From the NCBI GenBank assembly GCA_016125475.1, contig WGLR01000019.1, positions 1 to 64,000 of the forward strand: a stretch of DNA of 64,000 bases. The letters run 5' to 3'. The notes beneath the pieces are model-generated. The model worked only from the letters and a program-made list of their open reading frames with translations, was not told the origin of the DNA and ran no database searches. The stretch comes from Betaproteobacteria bacterium. GTDB lineage: Bacteria > Pseudomonadota > Gammaproteobacteria > Burkholderiales > Ga0077523. The translations under genes were made by a program, and so were the position numbers. Positions 28,135-37,145 of this stretch are shown piece by piece (within the stretch, counting starts at the first letter, position 1; each line of letters begins with the position of its first letter).

Positions 28135-29508
28135 TCAACCCGACGCCAGGCCTGAGCCATCATCATTGTCTCCGAGTGTCTGCATCGCCCATCGATATCG
28201 ACGTTCGAGGTCGTCACGGTCGCTGTCTGCCGGCAGACGATCCCGATTGAGTCCGTAGATCGCCTCGGCCTGCTCGCGCAGGGCGTGCCGGAACGGGCGT
28301 GGCAGTTCACGCGCGGAAATCTCGCCGATGACGTTCAGCAGCCTGACTGAGACGGCAGCGTTTCCGCAGGCTTGGTCGCGAATCTGGTCGAAAGCAGCAC
28401 CGACGACGCCGCGGTAGGTATGCGGATCGATGACGAGCCGGACGCCGCCTTTCCCGTCACGCCGGTAGCGCGAGCGCAGCTTGCGTGCGCCGAGGAGAAC
28501 GAGGGCGGCACCGAGCCGATCGATGCAGTTCGCAGTGGTGAAGGGATCATTGATGCTGGGGGAGAGCGCGCGCAGCGCAATCTCGACCAGTTGGCGAACC
28601 GAATATTCGAGGTCCTGCGTGGGTGTCCGGTCGGGCCCGACGATGAACGCGGCTCGCATGCCTTCGGCGGTCTTCCCGTCGACGCGCTCCGCAGGTGACG
28701 CATGGGCCAGGCGCCCTCCGGTGAATACGAAGTGACCGGCGCGATGGGGTAGCGTCACCAGCAGACCGCGCTCGACGGCAAGTGCCAGCAGGCCGTCCAG
28801 ATCGATGGCCTGCAGATAGCCGGCCTTGGTCGCGCAGACCGTGCGTGTCCCACCCTGGAAGAGCCGGTCGGGAGCGGACTCAACACGTTCTGCTTCTTCA
28901 TCGGGCGAGGGCTCTGACGTGCCCGGCGTGCGCACCGGATAATCGGTCCGCAGGACGTGTTCGAGCCTGCTCGCGACGTTGTCGACGATCCGTGGTGCCT
29001 GGATGAAGACGGAAACATGGTGGATGAAATAGATCAGCGCGCCGCAGCTGAGAACGCCAAGGAACAGTCCCGCCGCGACCGCGTTCTGCGGGACGAAGGG
29101 GTCCGGATCCCGGGTACGAACGGCGCTCAGAACCACCAGGCAATAGATGAACGTTCCCACGTAGATGCCGAGCACGGTCTGGGTGCCGGCATGTTCCATG
29201 AAATTGCGGACCAGGCGCGGTCCGAACTGCGTGGCGGCAGTGTTCAGCACCACGATCGTGATGGAGAAGATCACTCCGGCCACGGTTATGGCCGAGCCCG
29301 CTATGGTGGAGAGCACGATGCGCGCTCCGGGCGCATCGGCGACGATCAGGTGCAGGTGCTCGAGGCCGGGCAGCCGCCCCTGGAGCGCGAGCCAGTCGAC
29401 ATACGTGAAGGCGGCGGCAAGTCCGAGCGCCGCGAGCGCCATGAGGCCGGGAACGAACCAGTAGCTGACGCGCAGCTTCTCCCAGTACCGGACGTGACGG
29501 ATCTTCAT
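28135..29508 (-). CDS. DUF2254 family membrane protein
   Basis: The 457 residues match DUF2254. Four N-terminal membrane segments (about 16-36, 60-85, 110-130 and 142-165) are followed by a large soluble domain. The conserved segments SAITVAGVIFSITIVVLNTA, QFGPRLVRNF, and SPSINDPFTTANCIDRLG are all present. Family members are predicted inner-membrane proteins of unknown function, perhaps channels. The gene is in the same direction as the CBS gene and the small membrane protein at 29576-29884, suggesting one stress- or envelope-related unit. Confidence 0.88.
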   Translation of the reverse strand: MKIRHVRYWEKLRVSYWFVPGLMALAALGLAAAFTYVDWLALQGRLPGLEHLHLIVADAPGARIVLSTIAGSAITVAGVIFSITIVVLNTAATQFGPRLVRNFMEHAGTQTVLGIYVGTFIYCLVVLSAVRTRDPDPFVPQNAVAAGLFLGVLSCGALIYFIHHVSVFIQAPRIVDNVASRLEHVLRTDYPVRTPGTSEPSPDEEAERVESAPDRLFQGGTRTVCATKAGYLQAIDLDGLLALAVERGLLVTLPHRAGHFVFTGGRLAHASPAERVDGKTAEGMRAAFIVGPDRTPTQDLEYSVRQLVEIALRALSPSINDPFTTANCIDRLGAALVLLGARKLRSRYRRDGKGGVRLVIDPHTYRGVVGAAFDQIRDQACGNAAVSVRLLNVIGEISARELPRPFRHALREQAEAIYGLNRDRLPADSDRDDLERRYRWAMQTLGDNDDGSGLASG

Positions 29509-29575
29509 GCCGTTCCCCGTCCCGTTCGCTCCGGCCCGCAGATCGCGAGGTTGGCCATGGCCGGCAATTCGGCGC

Positions 29576-29884
29576 CTAATCCGGTATGGCGGAGGGCTGC
29601 CGCTTCGGCCGCCTCAGTTGCCAGCGCGCAATGAGAAATGCGGGAATCAGCACCAGGGCAAAGAGGATCGTGGCGACGGCAGGCCCCGACAGCGACGCGC
29701 CGAGGTCGAAGGCCGTGAGCAGCCAGATGAATGTGAAGTACAGAACCGCCGAGCAGAGCGAAAGGATCGTGACGAACAGAAGGTAGGCGGCGAGGGGCCT
29801 CATGCTCGGATGACGCGCGCGCCGGGTATACGGAATCGCCAGCAGAAGAAGTGCCAGCCAGAGTACCAGCGCCCAATGCTCCAT
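29576..29884 (-). CDS. small membrane protein, unknown function
   Basis: The 102-residue protein has three hydrophobic segments (about 5-18, 31-57 and 66-86) and a short basic C-terminus (WQLRRPKRQ). An AAAGGAG ribosome site sits 9 bases before the ATG at 29884. No family was recognised. It is probably real because of the ribosome site, the alternating hydrophobic pattern and its place 67 bases before the DUF2254 gene on the same strand. Confidence 0.6.
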   Translation of the reverse strand: MEHWALVLWLALLLLAIPYTRRARHPSMRPLAAYLLFVTILSLCSAVLYFTFIWLLTAFDLGASLSGPAVATILFALVLIPAFLIARWQLRRPKRQPSAIPD

Positions 29885-30487
29885 GATTGCTCGCTCCTTT
29901 CACTGAGGGCCTGTCCGGGCGCGACCATCCACTCCGAACACCCGGACTGGACCGAGGCGTCACGGGAACTGGCCGTTCCGCGACTGCTGCCCCGCCCAGT
30001 CGAGCCGCCTCGACATGAGATTGCCGACGGCACGAGCGCAGGGTCACCACGGCACGGGAGTTCCCGGTGCGGATTGCGCGACGCCAGGGTTCCGGTCTGC
30101 CGCAGGGACCTCCTGAGGGCCGGCTGAGGACGATATCCGGATGCATGGTGGACCGCGCGCCGCTGCGTTCGTCCTGCACGGAGGCGATTGCGCCTGTTCC
30201 TGAACGCGCCGCCTCGCGGAGTCCGTGTCGAGACGTCTGCTCATGCTCTCGCAGTCGTCTCTACATCCGACCTCCGCGCGATTCGACCTGTATCGGCCTC
30301 CTGAAGTCGTGTGTCTCCCGCCCGACCTCAAAGTTCACGAGATCCCGTGACATCGGCATGGAGTTCTGGCTCGGCGCCATTTCGAAGCGAGTCCTTCGGA
30401 CGCACGGATGGCGTCGTGTTCCGGAGCCGATTGAACCTCACGTTCCGGTGTCCTGTCGCACGTGCATGCAAGCGGGAAGGAGCGCAC
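29885..30487. other. intergenic region, no gene recognised
   Basis: About 600 bases between the divergent small membrane protein gene and the rhodanese-like gene. Several short frames exist on both strands, all Arg/Ser-rich and unlike proteins. Promoters for both directions are expected here. None could be assigned with confidence. Confidence 0.35.
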
Positions 30488-30508
30488 ATGGAAGCCGAGG
30501 ACTCATGA
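30488..30508 (+). other. six-codon upstream ORF coupled to the rhodanese-like gene
   Basis: ATG GAA GCC GAG GAC TCA TGA is preceded by GGGAAGGAG at good spacing, the best ribosome site in the region. Its stop overlaps the ATG of the rhodanese-like gene (TCATGAAC). It may be a leader peptide for translational coupling. It could also be the true start of a gene that has shifted frame. Confidence 0.35.
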
Positions 30509-31050
30509 ACTTCGCGAACCTGCCGAGACGACTGTGCCCTTTGTTCGCGACCGTTGTCCCGCTCGAGAAGGCATCGGGCGTGCCCGCCGCGGGCGGGGAA
30601 ACCGTCGTGGATATCCTGGCGCGCGCAGCCGACCGCGCGCGCGATCAGGCCGTGGAGTACATCGGCCTGATCAGTCCGGAAGAAGTGAACCACCTGTTGA
30701 ATGCCGTGGAGCCTGGCAGCACCGGCACGATGTCTCTCGGAGCGCAGCTCGTCGACGTACGTCCGAGACGCGAGCGAGAACGGACCGGTCGGTTGCCCGG
30801 CAGCATCCCGATCGAATGGAACAGCAGGAGCCGGAGCAAGCGTGCGCGAGACGACGGGTTTCTGGCCGAGTTGTCGGCGCGCGTGCGTCGCGAACAGGTT
30901 GTCATATTCGTCTCGCGACATGGCCGGCGATCCCATCTGGCGGCGCGTGACGCCGCGGCGGGCGGCTACGCACACGCGCTGAGCGTGATCGACGGCTACG
31001 AAGCGATGCGCGCAGCGTCGGTGATTCCCGGGGACCTCGCCGACGACTGA
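30505..31050 (+). CDS. rhodanese-like domain protein with Ser in place of catalytic Cys
   Basis: The 181 residues carry a rhodanese fold from about residue 55: QLVDVRPRRERE, then RLPGSIPIEW, then the active-site loop VIFVSRHGRRS, and a C-terminal YAHALSVIDGYE. In active sulfurtransferases the loop is C-R-x-G-x-R-S. Here the first position is Ser137, so persulfide chemistry should be lost. It may act as a binding or regulatory module, or the change may be a neutral decay. It is upstream of the transaldolase-transketolase gene on the same strand, 126 bases away. Confidence 0.7.
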   Translation: MNFANLPRRLCPLFATVVPLEKASGVPAAGGETVVDILARAADRARDQAVEYIGLISPEEVNHLLNAVEPGSTGTMSLGAQLVDVRPRRERERTGRLPGSIPIEWNSRSRSKRARDDGFLAELSARVRREQVVIFVSRHGRRSHLAARDAAAGGYAHALSVIDGYEAMRAASVIPGDLADD

Positions 31051-31176
31051 CAGCGTGACGGTCGCTCGATGTCCGCTCTCACCGAACGCTCCACATTCGA
31101 CATGCGACGCAGCGGGGCAACGCTCGTCCCCGGCGGGGCAGCTTCGGGCGCCGAAATGCAATCAAGGAGATTGCCA

Positions 31177-34131
31177 ATGGATACGCTGCATGAACTCGGA
31201 AGGCTCGGACAGAGCTTCTGGATCGACAACCTCTCGCGCGACATGATCGCCACGGGGACCCTCGCGCAGCTCGTTCACGACCGCGACCTCCGCGGCGTGA
31301 CCTCGAACCCCAGCATCTTCGAGAAGGCGCTCGCGGGGAGCAATGCCTACGACGATCAGATTCGCGAAGCCGCGCAGGCCGGACGATCGACTGCGGACAT
31401 CTACCATGCGCTGGTGACGACCGACGTCCGCGACGCCTGCGACGTGCTGCGCCCCGTTTTCGAGCACACGGATGGGACGGATGGATTCGTCAGCCTCGAA
31501 GTGTCACCGCATCTCGCACGCAATGCAGAGGTGTCGATCGCGGAAGCGAGGCGTCTGGCGGCGGCCGTGGACCGGCCGAATCTCATGATCAAGATTCCGG
31601 GCACGCGTGAATGTCTGCCCGCGATCGAGCAGCTCCTGTTCGACGGAATCAACGTCAATGTAACGCTGCTGTTTTCGGTCGGGCGCTACGAGCAGGTGGC
31701 CGAGGCATGGATGCGCGCGCTCGAACGACGGGCATCCGAGGGAAGGGACATCAGCCGCACGGCCTCGGTGGCGAGCTTCTTTCTCAGTCGGATCGACGTC
31801 ATGGTCGACAGCATGCTCAGGCAACGCATCATTCCGGACGAAAGTGCGACGGGCCATCCGGATCCCGAGACTCTTCTGGGGCGGGCAGCGATCGCGAGTG
31901 CCAAGCTGGCATACAGGAATCTGCGGCGACTGCAGCGCAGCGAGCGCTGGAAGATGCTGGAAGCGCGCGGCGCACGGGTGCAACGCCTGCTCTGGGCGAG
32001 CACCAGCACGAAGGACCCGGCATACAGCGATGTGATGTACGTGGAACCGCTGATCGGGCCTGCTACGGTGAACACCATGCCCGAACGGACCGTCGAGGCC
32101 TTCGCGGATCACGGCAAGGCCAGAAACGTGCTGCACCAGGGCGTGCGCGCGGCCACCGGCACCCTGCGTGACCTGCGTGTCCTCGGCGTCGATCTCAGGC
32201 ATGTCGCCGACCAGCTGGAGATAGAGGGCGTCGAGAAGTTCATCGCGCCGTACGATGCGATGCTCTCCGAGATCGAGCGCAAGCGTCTCCGCTACGCTGA
32301 AGCGGGTGACATGCAGCCACTCCGGAACGTGGCGCGGAAGCTGCGTCGCGAGGTGATACGGATGACCACCGCAGCCGGCTCGGGCCACCCGACCTCGTGC
32401 CTGTCGTGTGCGGAGATCGTTGCGGCGCTGTATTTCCGGCACATGCGCTGGGACCCGGGCGACTCGCAGGCGCGGGATGTCGACACCTTCGTGCTGTCCA
32501 AGGGGCACGCGGCCCCGATACTCTGGGCCGTGCTCCACGAGGCAGGCGCGATCGGCGAGGATCCGATGACGCTTCGGCGCTTCGGCAGCAGCCTCGAGGG
32601 CCATCCGACACCGTCCAACCCCTGGGTGAAGGTCGCGACGGGTTCGCTCGGGCAGGGACTCGCGGCAGCCAACGGCATTGCGCTCGCAAACCGGATGGAC
32701 GGCATCGGTGCGCGCGTCTATTGTCTCCTCGGCGACGGCGAGTGCTCCGAGGGTTCCGTGTGGGAATCGGCGCAGTTCGCGTCGCTCAACAGGCTTGGCG
32801 GCATCGTCGCGATCGTCGACCAGAACGGGCTCGGCCAGAGCGGACCGGCGCCCTACGATCACGATTCCCGGGTCTTCGCCGAGCGGTTTCGTGCCTTCGG
32901 CTGGCGTGCGATCGAGGTGGACGGGCACGACCTCGCGCAGGTGATATCGGCGCTCGCGCAGGCGGTCGAGAACGAGCCTACGGCGATCATCGCGCGTACG
33001 GTGAAGGGCAAGGGCATATCGTTCGTGGAAGGCAAGGGCGGCTGGCACGGCAAGGCGCTGAACGCCGACGAATGCGGGCGGGCACTTGCCGAACTGGGTG
33101 AACCGGGGCCGCTGCCTGCCGTCGAGGCACGGCGTGCGCCGCGGACCGCGGTGCCCGCACGGGTGACCGATCCTGGCGCGAGTGTCGCCCCGCACTATGC
33201 GCGCGACGACGAAGTGGCGACGCGCGACGCGTTCGGCACGGCGCTGGAGACGCTTGGAGCGTCCGATCCCGACGTGGTCGCCATCGACGGTGACGTGAAG
33301 AACTCGACGCGCACGGCAGGCTTCGGCGAGCGCTTTCCCGAGCGGTTCTTCGAAAGCCATATCGCCGAGCAGAACATGGTGGGTATGGCGCTCGGTCTCG
33401 CGGCCTGCGGGAAGACGCCATTCGCCACGAGCTTTGCCTGTTTCCTCAGTCGCGCCTACGACTTCGTGCGCATGGCCGGACACAGCCGTCCCGGACATCT
33501 GGTGCTCTGCGGGAGTCACGCCGGCGTTTCCATCGGCGAGGACGGTCCTTCGCAGATGGGGCTCGAGGACATAGCGATGTTCCGTGCGGTGAACGGCAGC
33601 ACGGTGCTCTATCCCAGCGATGCCGTGAGCGCGGAACGCCTCACGGAACAGGCGGCGCGCACCGATGGTGTCGTCTACCTGCGCACGACACGTTCGAAGA
33701 CCAGGGTCCTGTATCCGAACGACGAGCAGTTTCCCGTGGGAGGGAGCAAGACCCTGCGCTCGAGCGATTCAGACCGGGTAACGATCGTCGCCGCAGGCAT
33801 CACCGTGCACGAGGCGCTTGCCGCCCACGACGCGCTCAAGGAGAAGGGCATCCCGACCCGGGTGATCGATGCCTACTCGATCAAGCCCCTCGACGTCGAT
33901 TCGCTTCGCAGCAGCGCGATGGAAACCGGAGACGTGCTGGTCGTGGAGGACCACTGGATCGACGGCGGCCTCGGAGATGCGGTGGCTGCCGCGCTGGGCA
34001 CGGACGCGAGGGTGCAACGTCTGGCCGTGCGCGAGGAGCCTCACTCGGGGGCCAGGGACGTTCTGCTCGAGCGATACGGCATCTCCCGTAATGCGATCGA
34101 GCGCGCCGTGGGCGAACTGGCCGCAGCGTGA
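31177..34131 (+). CDS. transaldolase-transketolase fusion protein
   Basis: A single 984-residue protein joins two pentose-phosphate enzymes. Residues 1-372 are a transaldolase of the long bacterial type, with GVTSNPSIFEKAL and the Schiff-base Lys139 in NLMIKIPGT. Residues about 378 to the end are a transketolase: GSGHPTS, the thiamine diphosphate motif from GDGE (519-522) to DQN (548-550), then SHIAEQNMVGMALG with the catalytic Glu, and a C-terminal domain ending in DHWIDGGLGDAV. AAGGAGA at 31164-31170 supports the ATG at 31177 rather than the longer frame from 31069. Both halves keep their catalytic residues, so the fusion should channel ketol and aldol transfers between sugar phosphates in the cytoplasm. 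Confidence 0.9.
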   Translation: MDTLHELGRLGQSFWIDNLSRDMIATGTLAQLVHDRDLRGVTSNPSIFEKALAGSNAYDDQIREAAQAGRSTADIYHALVTTDVRDACDVLRPVFEHTDGTDGFVSLEVSPHLARNAEVSIAEARRLAAAVDRPNLMIKIPGTRECLPAIEQLLFDGINVNVTLLFSVGRYEQVAEAWMRALERRASEGRDISRTASVASFFLSRIDVMVDSMLRQRIIPDESATGHPDPETLLGRAAIASAKLAYRNLRRLQRSERWKMLEARGARVQRLLWASTSTKDPAYSDVMYVEPLIGPATVNTMPERTVEAFADHGKARNVLHQGVRAATGTLRDLRVLGVDLRHVADQLEIEGVEKFIAPYDAMLSEIERKRLRYAEAGDMQPLRNVARKLRREVIRMTTAAGSGHPTSCLSCAEIVAALYFRHMRWDPGDSQARDVDTFVLSKGHAAPILWAVLHEAGAIGEDPMTLRRFGSSLEGHPTPSNPWVKVATGSLGQGLAAANGIALANRMDGIGARVYCLLGDGECSEGSVWESAQFASLNRLGGIVAIVDQNGLGQSGPAPYDHDSRVFAERFRAFGWRAIEVDGHDLAQVISALAQAVENEPTAIIARTVKGKGISFVEGKGGWHGKALNADECGRALAELGEPGPLPAVEARRAPRTAVPARVTDPGASVAPHYARDDEVATRDAFGTALETLGASDPDVVAIDGDVKNSTRTAGFGERFPERFFESHIAEQNMVGMALGLAACGKTPFATSFACFLSRAYDFVRMAGHSRPGHLVLCGSHAGVSIGEDGPSQMGLEDIAMFRAVNGSTVLYPSDAVSAERLTEQAARTDGVVYLRTTRSKTRVLYPNDEQFPVGGSKTLRSSDSDRVTIVAAGITVHEALAAHDALKEKGIPTRVIDAYSIKPLDVDSLRSSAMETGDVLVVEDHWIDGGLGDAVAAALGTDARVQRLAVREEPHSGARDVLLERYGISRNAIERAVGELAAA

Positions 34132-34698
34132 AGCGGGCCGGGGCTCCGCAACCGATTCCCGCGGGCGGCCGTCCGGCAGATCTTCCGGAGGCTTCGCTTC
34201 CGTCGCGAGCACGCCTTCGAGCAGGGGGTACATCCCCCGATCCGCGCCGGCGTGCATCGTGAAACATGTCCCCGCAGGTGCCGAAAGCGATGCGTCGTGT
34301 ACGGCATTCTTCCTGATCGGGCCGGCAGGTGAAACGCCATGACGCGCGCGGAAGGCTCCGGATGCCACGACGAGCACGTCTCGGTCGCGGGGAGCCACAG
34401 ACGAGGCACGCCCCGGAGGATTAATCCGGCGTGCTTCGGTTGGCGCTCGTTGCCGGGTTGCAGAACCTTCCCCGACGCGGCGACGGCGACGACGTCCGAC
34501 CGGGCGGTCACGGCGCACGCGGCACCGTCCAGGCCGGCGCCGGCCTGCGCATTCACGTCGACATGTCAGGGTGGAACGGATGTTCGTTGCCGAGTCCCGA
34601 GAAGCCCGGCCGGGCGTCTTTCGGGGGAATCGAATCCGACTGAGCGGGAAGCGCATCCTGTTGCGACACTGGTCAATTCAGTGCGGCGTCTCTGAGCG
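34132..34698. other. intergenic region, no gene recognised
   Basis: These 567 bases hold long minus-strand open frames that partly antisense the transketolase end, but they show no family resemblance and no ribosome site. A degraded gene is possible, since two frames each give short protein-like stretches. No homology could be named. No terminator with a T tract follows the fusion gene. Confidence 0.3.
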
Positions 34699-35742
34699 AT
34701 GACGATCTCGGCCCCCGATTTCGCGCATCTGTCACTCGCCACGAACGTCGTCGTTTTCTCTCTCGCTGCCACGGCGATCGGCGTCGCCGGCTGGTATCTC
34801 GCGACGACGGCGAATCGGATCGCGCAGCGCACCGGACTCGGACAGGCGTTGACCGGCGCGATCTTCCTCGGCGCGAGCACGTCTCTCTCCGGTACGGTCA
34901 CGTCGATCACGGCTGCCGCGGACGGTCACCCCGAACTTGCCTTCGCCAACGCCATCGGCGGCATATCGGCACAGACTGCCTTCCTTGCGATTGCCGACAT
35001 CACCTACGTACGAGCCAATCTGGAACACGCCGCGGCATCGGTCGCCAACATAATGCAGGGCGCACTGCTCGTCGTCATGCTCGGGATCATCCTCGCTGCC
35101 ATGTCCGCACCGGAAATCAGCGTGTTCGGCATCCATCCGGCTTCGGTCGTTCTCCCGTTGGCCTATGTCTACGGCATGCGCCGCGTGTCTCAGGCGCAGA
35201 TGGAGCCCATGTGGCTGCCCCAGCACACTGCCGAGACGCGCGAAGACCGACCGTCGAGCGAGCGCACGTACGGCGGCGCACTGAAGCTGTGGTTCCGCTT
35301 CGCGATTTTGTCCGTTGCGGTGGCCATCGCCGGGTGGGTCATCGCGAAGACGGGGATTGTGATCGCTCGGTCCACGGGAATATCGGAGACGGGGGTCGGC
35401 GCCATGTTCAGCGCGGTCTCCACCTCGCTGCCCGAGCTCGTGACCTGCGTCGCGGCGGTTCGCCAGGGTGCGCTGACGCTCGCGGTGAGCGACATCATCG
35501 GGGGAAACGTGTTCGACACGCTTTTCGTGTCACTGGCCGACGTCGCCTATCGCGACGGATCCATTTTCCACGCTGCCGGAGCGGGAGGGAGATTCGCGAC
35601 AGCGTTGCCGGTGGTTCTGACCGGTGTGATGCTGATGGGACTCGTGCGGCGGGAGAAGCGCGGGATCGCCAATATCGGCTTCGAGAGTTTCTTCGTACTG
35701 CTGCTGTATGTCTGCGGAGCGGTGGTGATGCTGGCCAGCTGA
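34699..35742 (+). CDS. sodium/calcium exchanger (CaCA) family membrane protein
   Basis: The 347 residues contain about ten membrane segments in two halves, each with an alpha repeat. The second repeat is canonical (STSLPELVTCVAAV, then SDIIGGNVFD). In the first, the corresponding segment reads GASTSLSGTVTSITAA, so the acidic residue that normally binds the cation is replaced by Gly. The protein should be an inner-membrane cation:cation exchanger, but the loss of one ligand makes the transported ion uncertain. No other transport gene is adjacent. Confidence 0.82.
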   Translation: MTISAPDFAHLSLATNVVVFSLAATAIGVAGWYLATTANRIAQRTGLGQALTGAIFLGASTSLSGTVTSITAAADGHPELAFANAIGGISAQTAFLAIADITYVRANLEHAAASVANIMQGALLVVMLGIILAAMSAPEISVFGIHPASVVLPLAYVYGMRRVSQAQMEPMWLPQHTAETREDRPSSERTYGGALKLWFRFAILSVAVAIAGWVIAKTGIVIARSTGISETGVGAMFSAVSTSLPELVTCVAAVRQGALTLAVSDIIGGNVFDTLFVSLADVAYRDGSIFHAAGAGGRFATALPVVLTGVMLMGLVRREKRGIANIGFESFFVLLLYVCGAVVMLAS

Positions 35743-35822
35743 CGCGTGCGCCGACGACTTATGTTGCGTCGATTCGACGGCCGCAACGCGATGAGGGAGA
35801 TCCGGTCGTCACCAACCGGCTG

Positions 35823-36716
35823 TCAACGACGTCCGCCTCCCGGAATGCCCGCTCCTTCCTCGATGATCTCGATGACACGCGAGAGATCGTCACGGCCGTG
35901 GCCCTGGAACATGCGATGTTTGAGTACCTGCCGTGCCGCCTGGCAGACCCACATCGGGACACCCAGGGCTTCACCCTGCTCGATGGCCAGGTCCACGTCC
36001 TTCACGAGCGTGTCGAACGTCGCCCCGAAATCGAAGGTTCGAGGAATGACCGACCTGGGAAAGACCGACAGGGTGGCGAAGTTGCGGCCGGACCCGTTGT
36101 TGATCACCTGCAGCATCGCGTCGGAAGACAGTCCCCCCTTTGCCCCCATGACCATCGCCTCCGACGAAGCCACGAGCGACACCGCGAACAGGATGTTGTT
36201 CGTGAGCTTCATGACCTGCGCGGCACCCGGGCGTTCGCCTGCCACGACGATCGTCTTGCCCCACGCCTGAAACACGCCTTGCAGTCGATCTATCACCGAC
36301 GCATTCCCCGAGACCATCACCGCGAGCGCTCCGGCGTCGGCTGCTGCCGGTCCGCCGCTGATCGGACAGTCGATCAGGACGACGCCCCTCGCGTCGCACG
36401 CCCGGGCAATCTCGTCCAGGAAACGCGTGCCGACGGTGCAGGTGTTCACGAGAATCCTGATGGCCTTGCCAGCCAGGGCACCCTGTTCACCCGTGACGGT
36501 TTCCCGAAAGGCCTCGAACGTGGGTAACGAAACGACTACGACCTCGGTCTGGTCCGCCAGGTCCTTCGGGGAAGTTGCCCGGTGCGCACTTCGGGCAACC
36601 ATTTCCCGCACGGCGTCTTCGCGAACATCGTAGACGGTGACATCGTGTCCGGCGTCGAGGAGCCGGCCGGCCATGGGTCGGCCCATGTTTCCGATACCCA
36701 GGTATCCAATGCGCAT
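35823..36716 (-). CDS. NAD(P)-dependent oxidoreductase, 3-hydroxyisobutyrate dehydrogenase family
   Basis: The 297 residues begin MRIGYLGIGNMGRPMAGRL, the Rossmann dinucleotide loop of the beta-hydroxyacid dehydrogenases. The substrate-binding loop DCPISGGPAAADAGAL and the catalytic Lys in KLTNNILFAV are present. The family includes 3-hydroxyisobutyrate, tartronate semialdehyde and 6-phosphogluconate-like dehydrogenases. Substrate cannot be assigned. A TTG codon at 36728 is in frame, but the ATG at 36716 is a standard family start. It is divergent from the MFS transporter gene, which might import a related acid. Confidence 0.87.
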   Translation of the reverse strand: MRIGYLGIGNMGRPMAGRLLDAGHDVTVYDVREDAVREMVARSAHRATSPKDLADQTEVVVVSLPTFEAFRETVTGEQGALAGKAIRILVNTCTVGTRFLDEIARACDARGVVLIDCPISGGPAAADAGALAVMVSGNASVIDRLQGVFQAWGKTIVVAGERPGAAQVMKLTNNILFAVSLVASSEAMVMGAKGGLSSDAMLQVINNGSGRNFATLSVFPRSVIPRTFDFGATFDTLVKDVDLAIEQGEALGVPMWVCQAARQVLKHRMFQGHGRDDLSRVIEIIEEGAGIPGGGRR

Positions 36717-37145
36717 CCGTGTTTCCAAGGGGAAGCCCTTTCCGTGGTTTCAGTCCCTGCCTTCGTCGCCGGGTCAGGCGACCGGTCCAGTCGACTGCCG
36801 GACCGCCGGCGGGCAGTGCGGTGATCCCGGGGAGGTTCGTGGATCGAACCCGCCCGTGGACGCTGCTCGCAGCGTCTCGTCGATCATACTATGGCGCGAT
36901 TACCGACTCCCGGCACTTCGCCTCCATGCCGAAGGGCGTGCGGCAAGGGCATCGCGCGGTACTGTCTATCGTCCGAGGAGCGTTGTACGATGTCCCGCGG
37001 CTGTATCGACGGCGACACTGGCGCCTGTCGTCAGGACCCGGTCTGCACGAGGACCGTCGTTGACGGTCCATCCTTTGTGGGTTCCGCGCCGGGCGGTGTC
37101 CGGGTACTCGACGGGTGACTGGCTGAAAGTGAGGGTACGACTCCG
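36717..37145. other. divergent intergenic region
   Basis: About 430 bases between the dehydrogenase and the MFS transporter genes. It should contain both promoters. Open frames here are short and Arg-rich, and no operator was recognised. Confidence 0.35.

Noticed and set aside
31069-31176. Longer start for the transaldolase-transketolase protein
   Set aside because: The extra 36 residues are unlike any transaldolase N-terminus, while AAGGAGA sits directly before the ATG at 31177.
31504-33519. 671-codon minus-strand open frame opposite the transaldolase-transketolase gene
   Set aside because: It is antisense to a clear fusion enzyme, has no recognisable domain and no ribosome site.
33769-34656. 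Minus-strand open frame reaching into the gap after the transketolase
   Set aside because: Short stretches look protein-like, but no family could be named, the frame overlaps the transketolase end, and no ribosome site precedes it. It is treated as non-coding.
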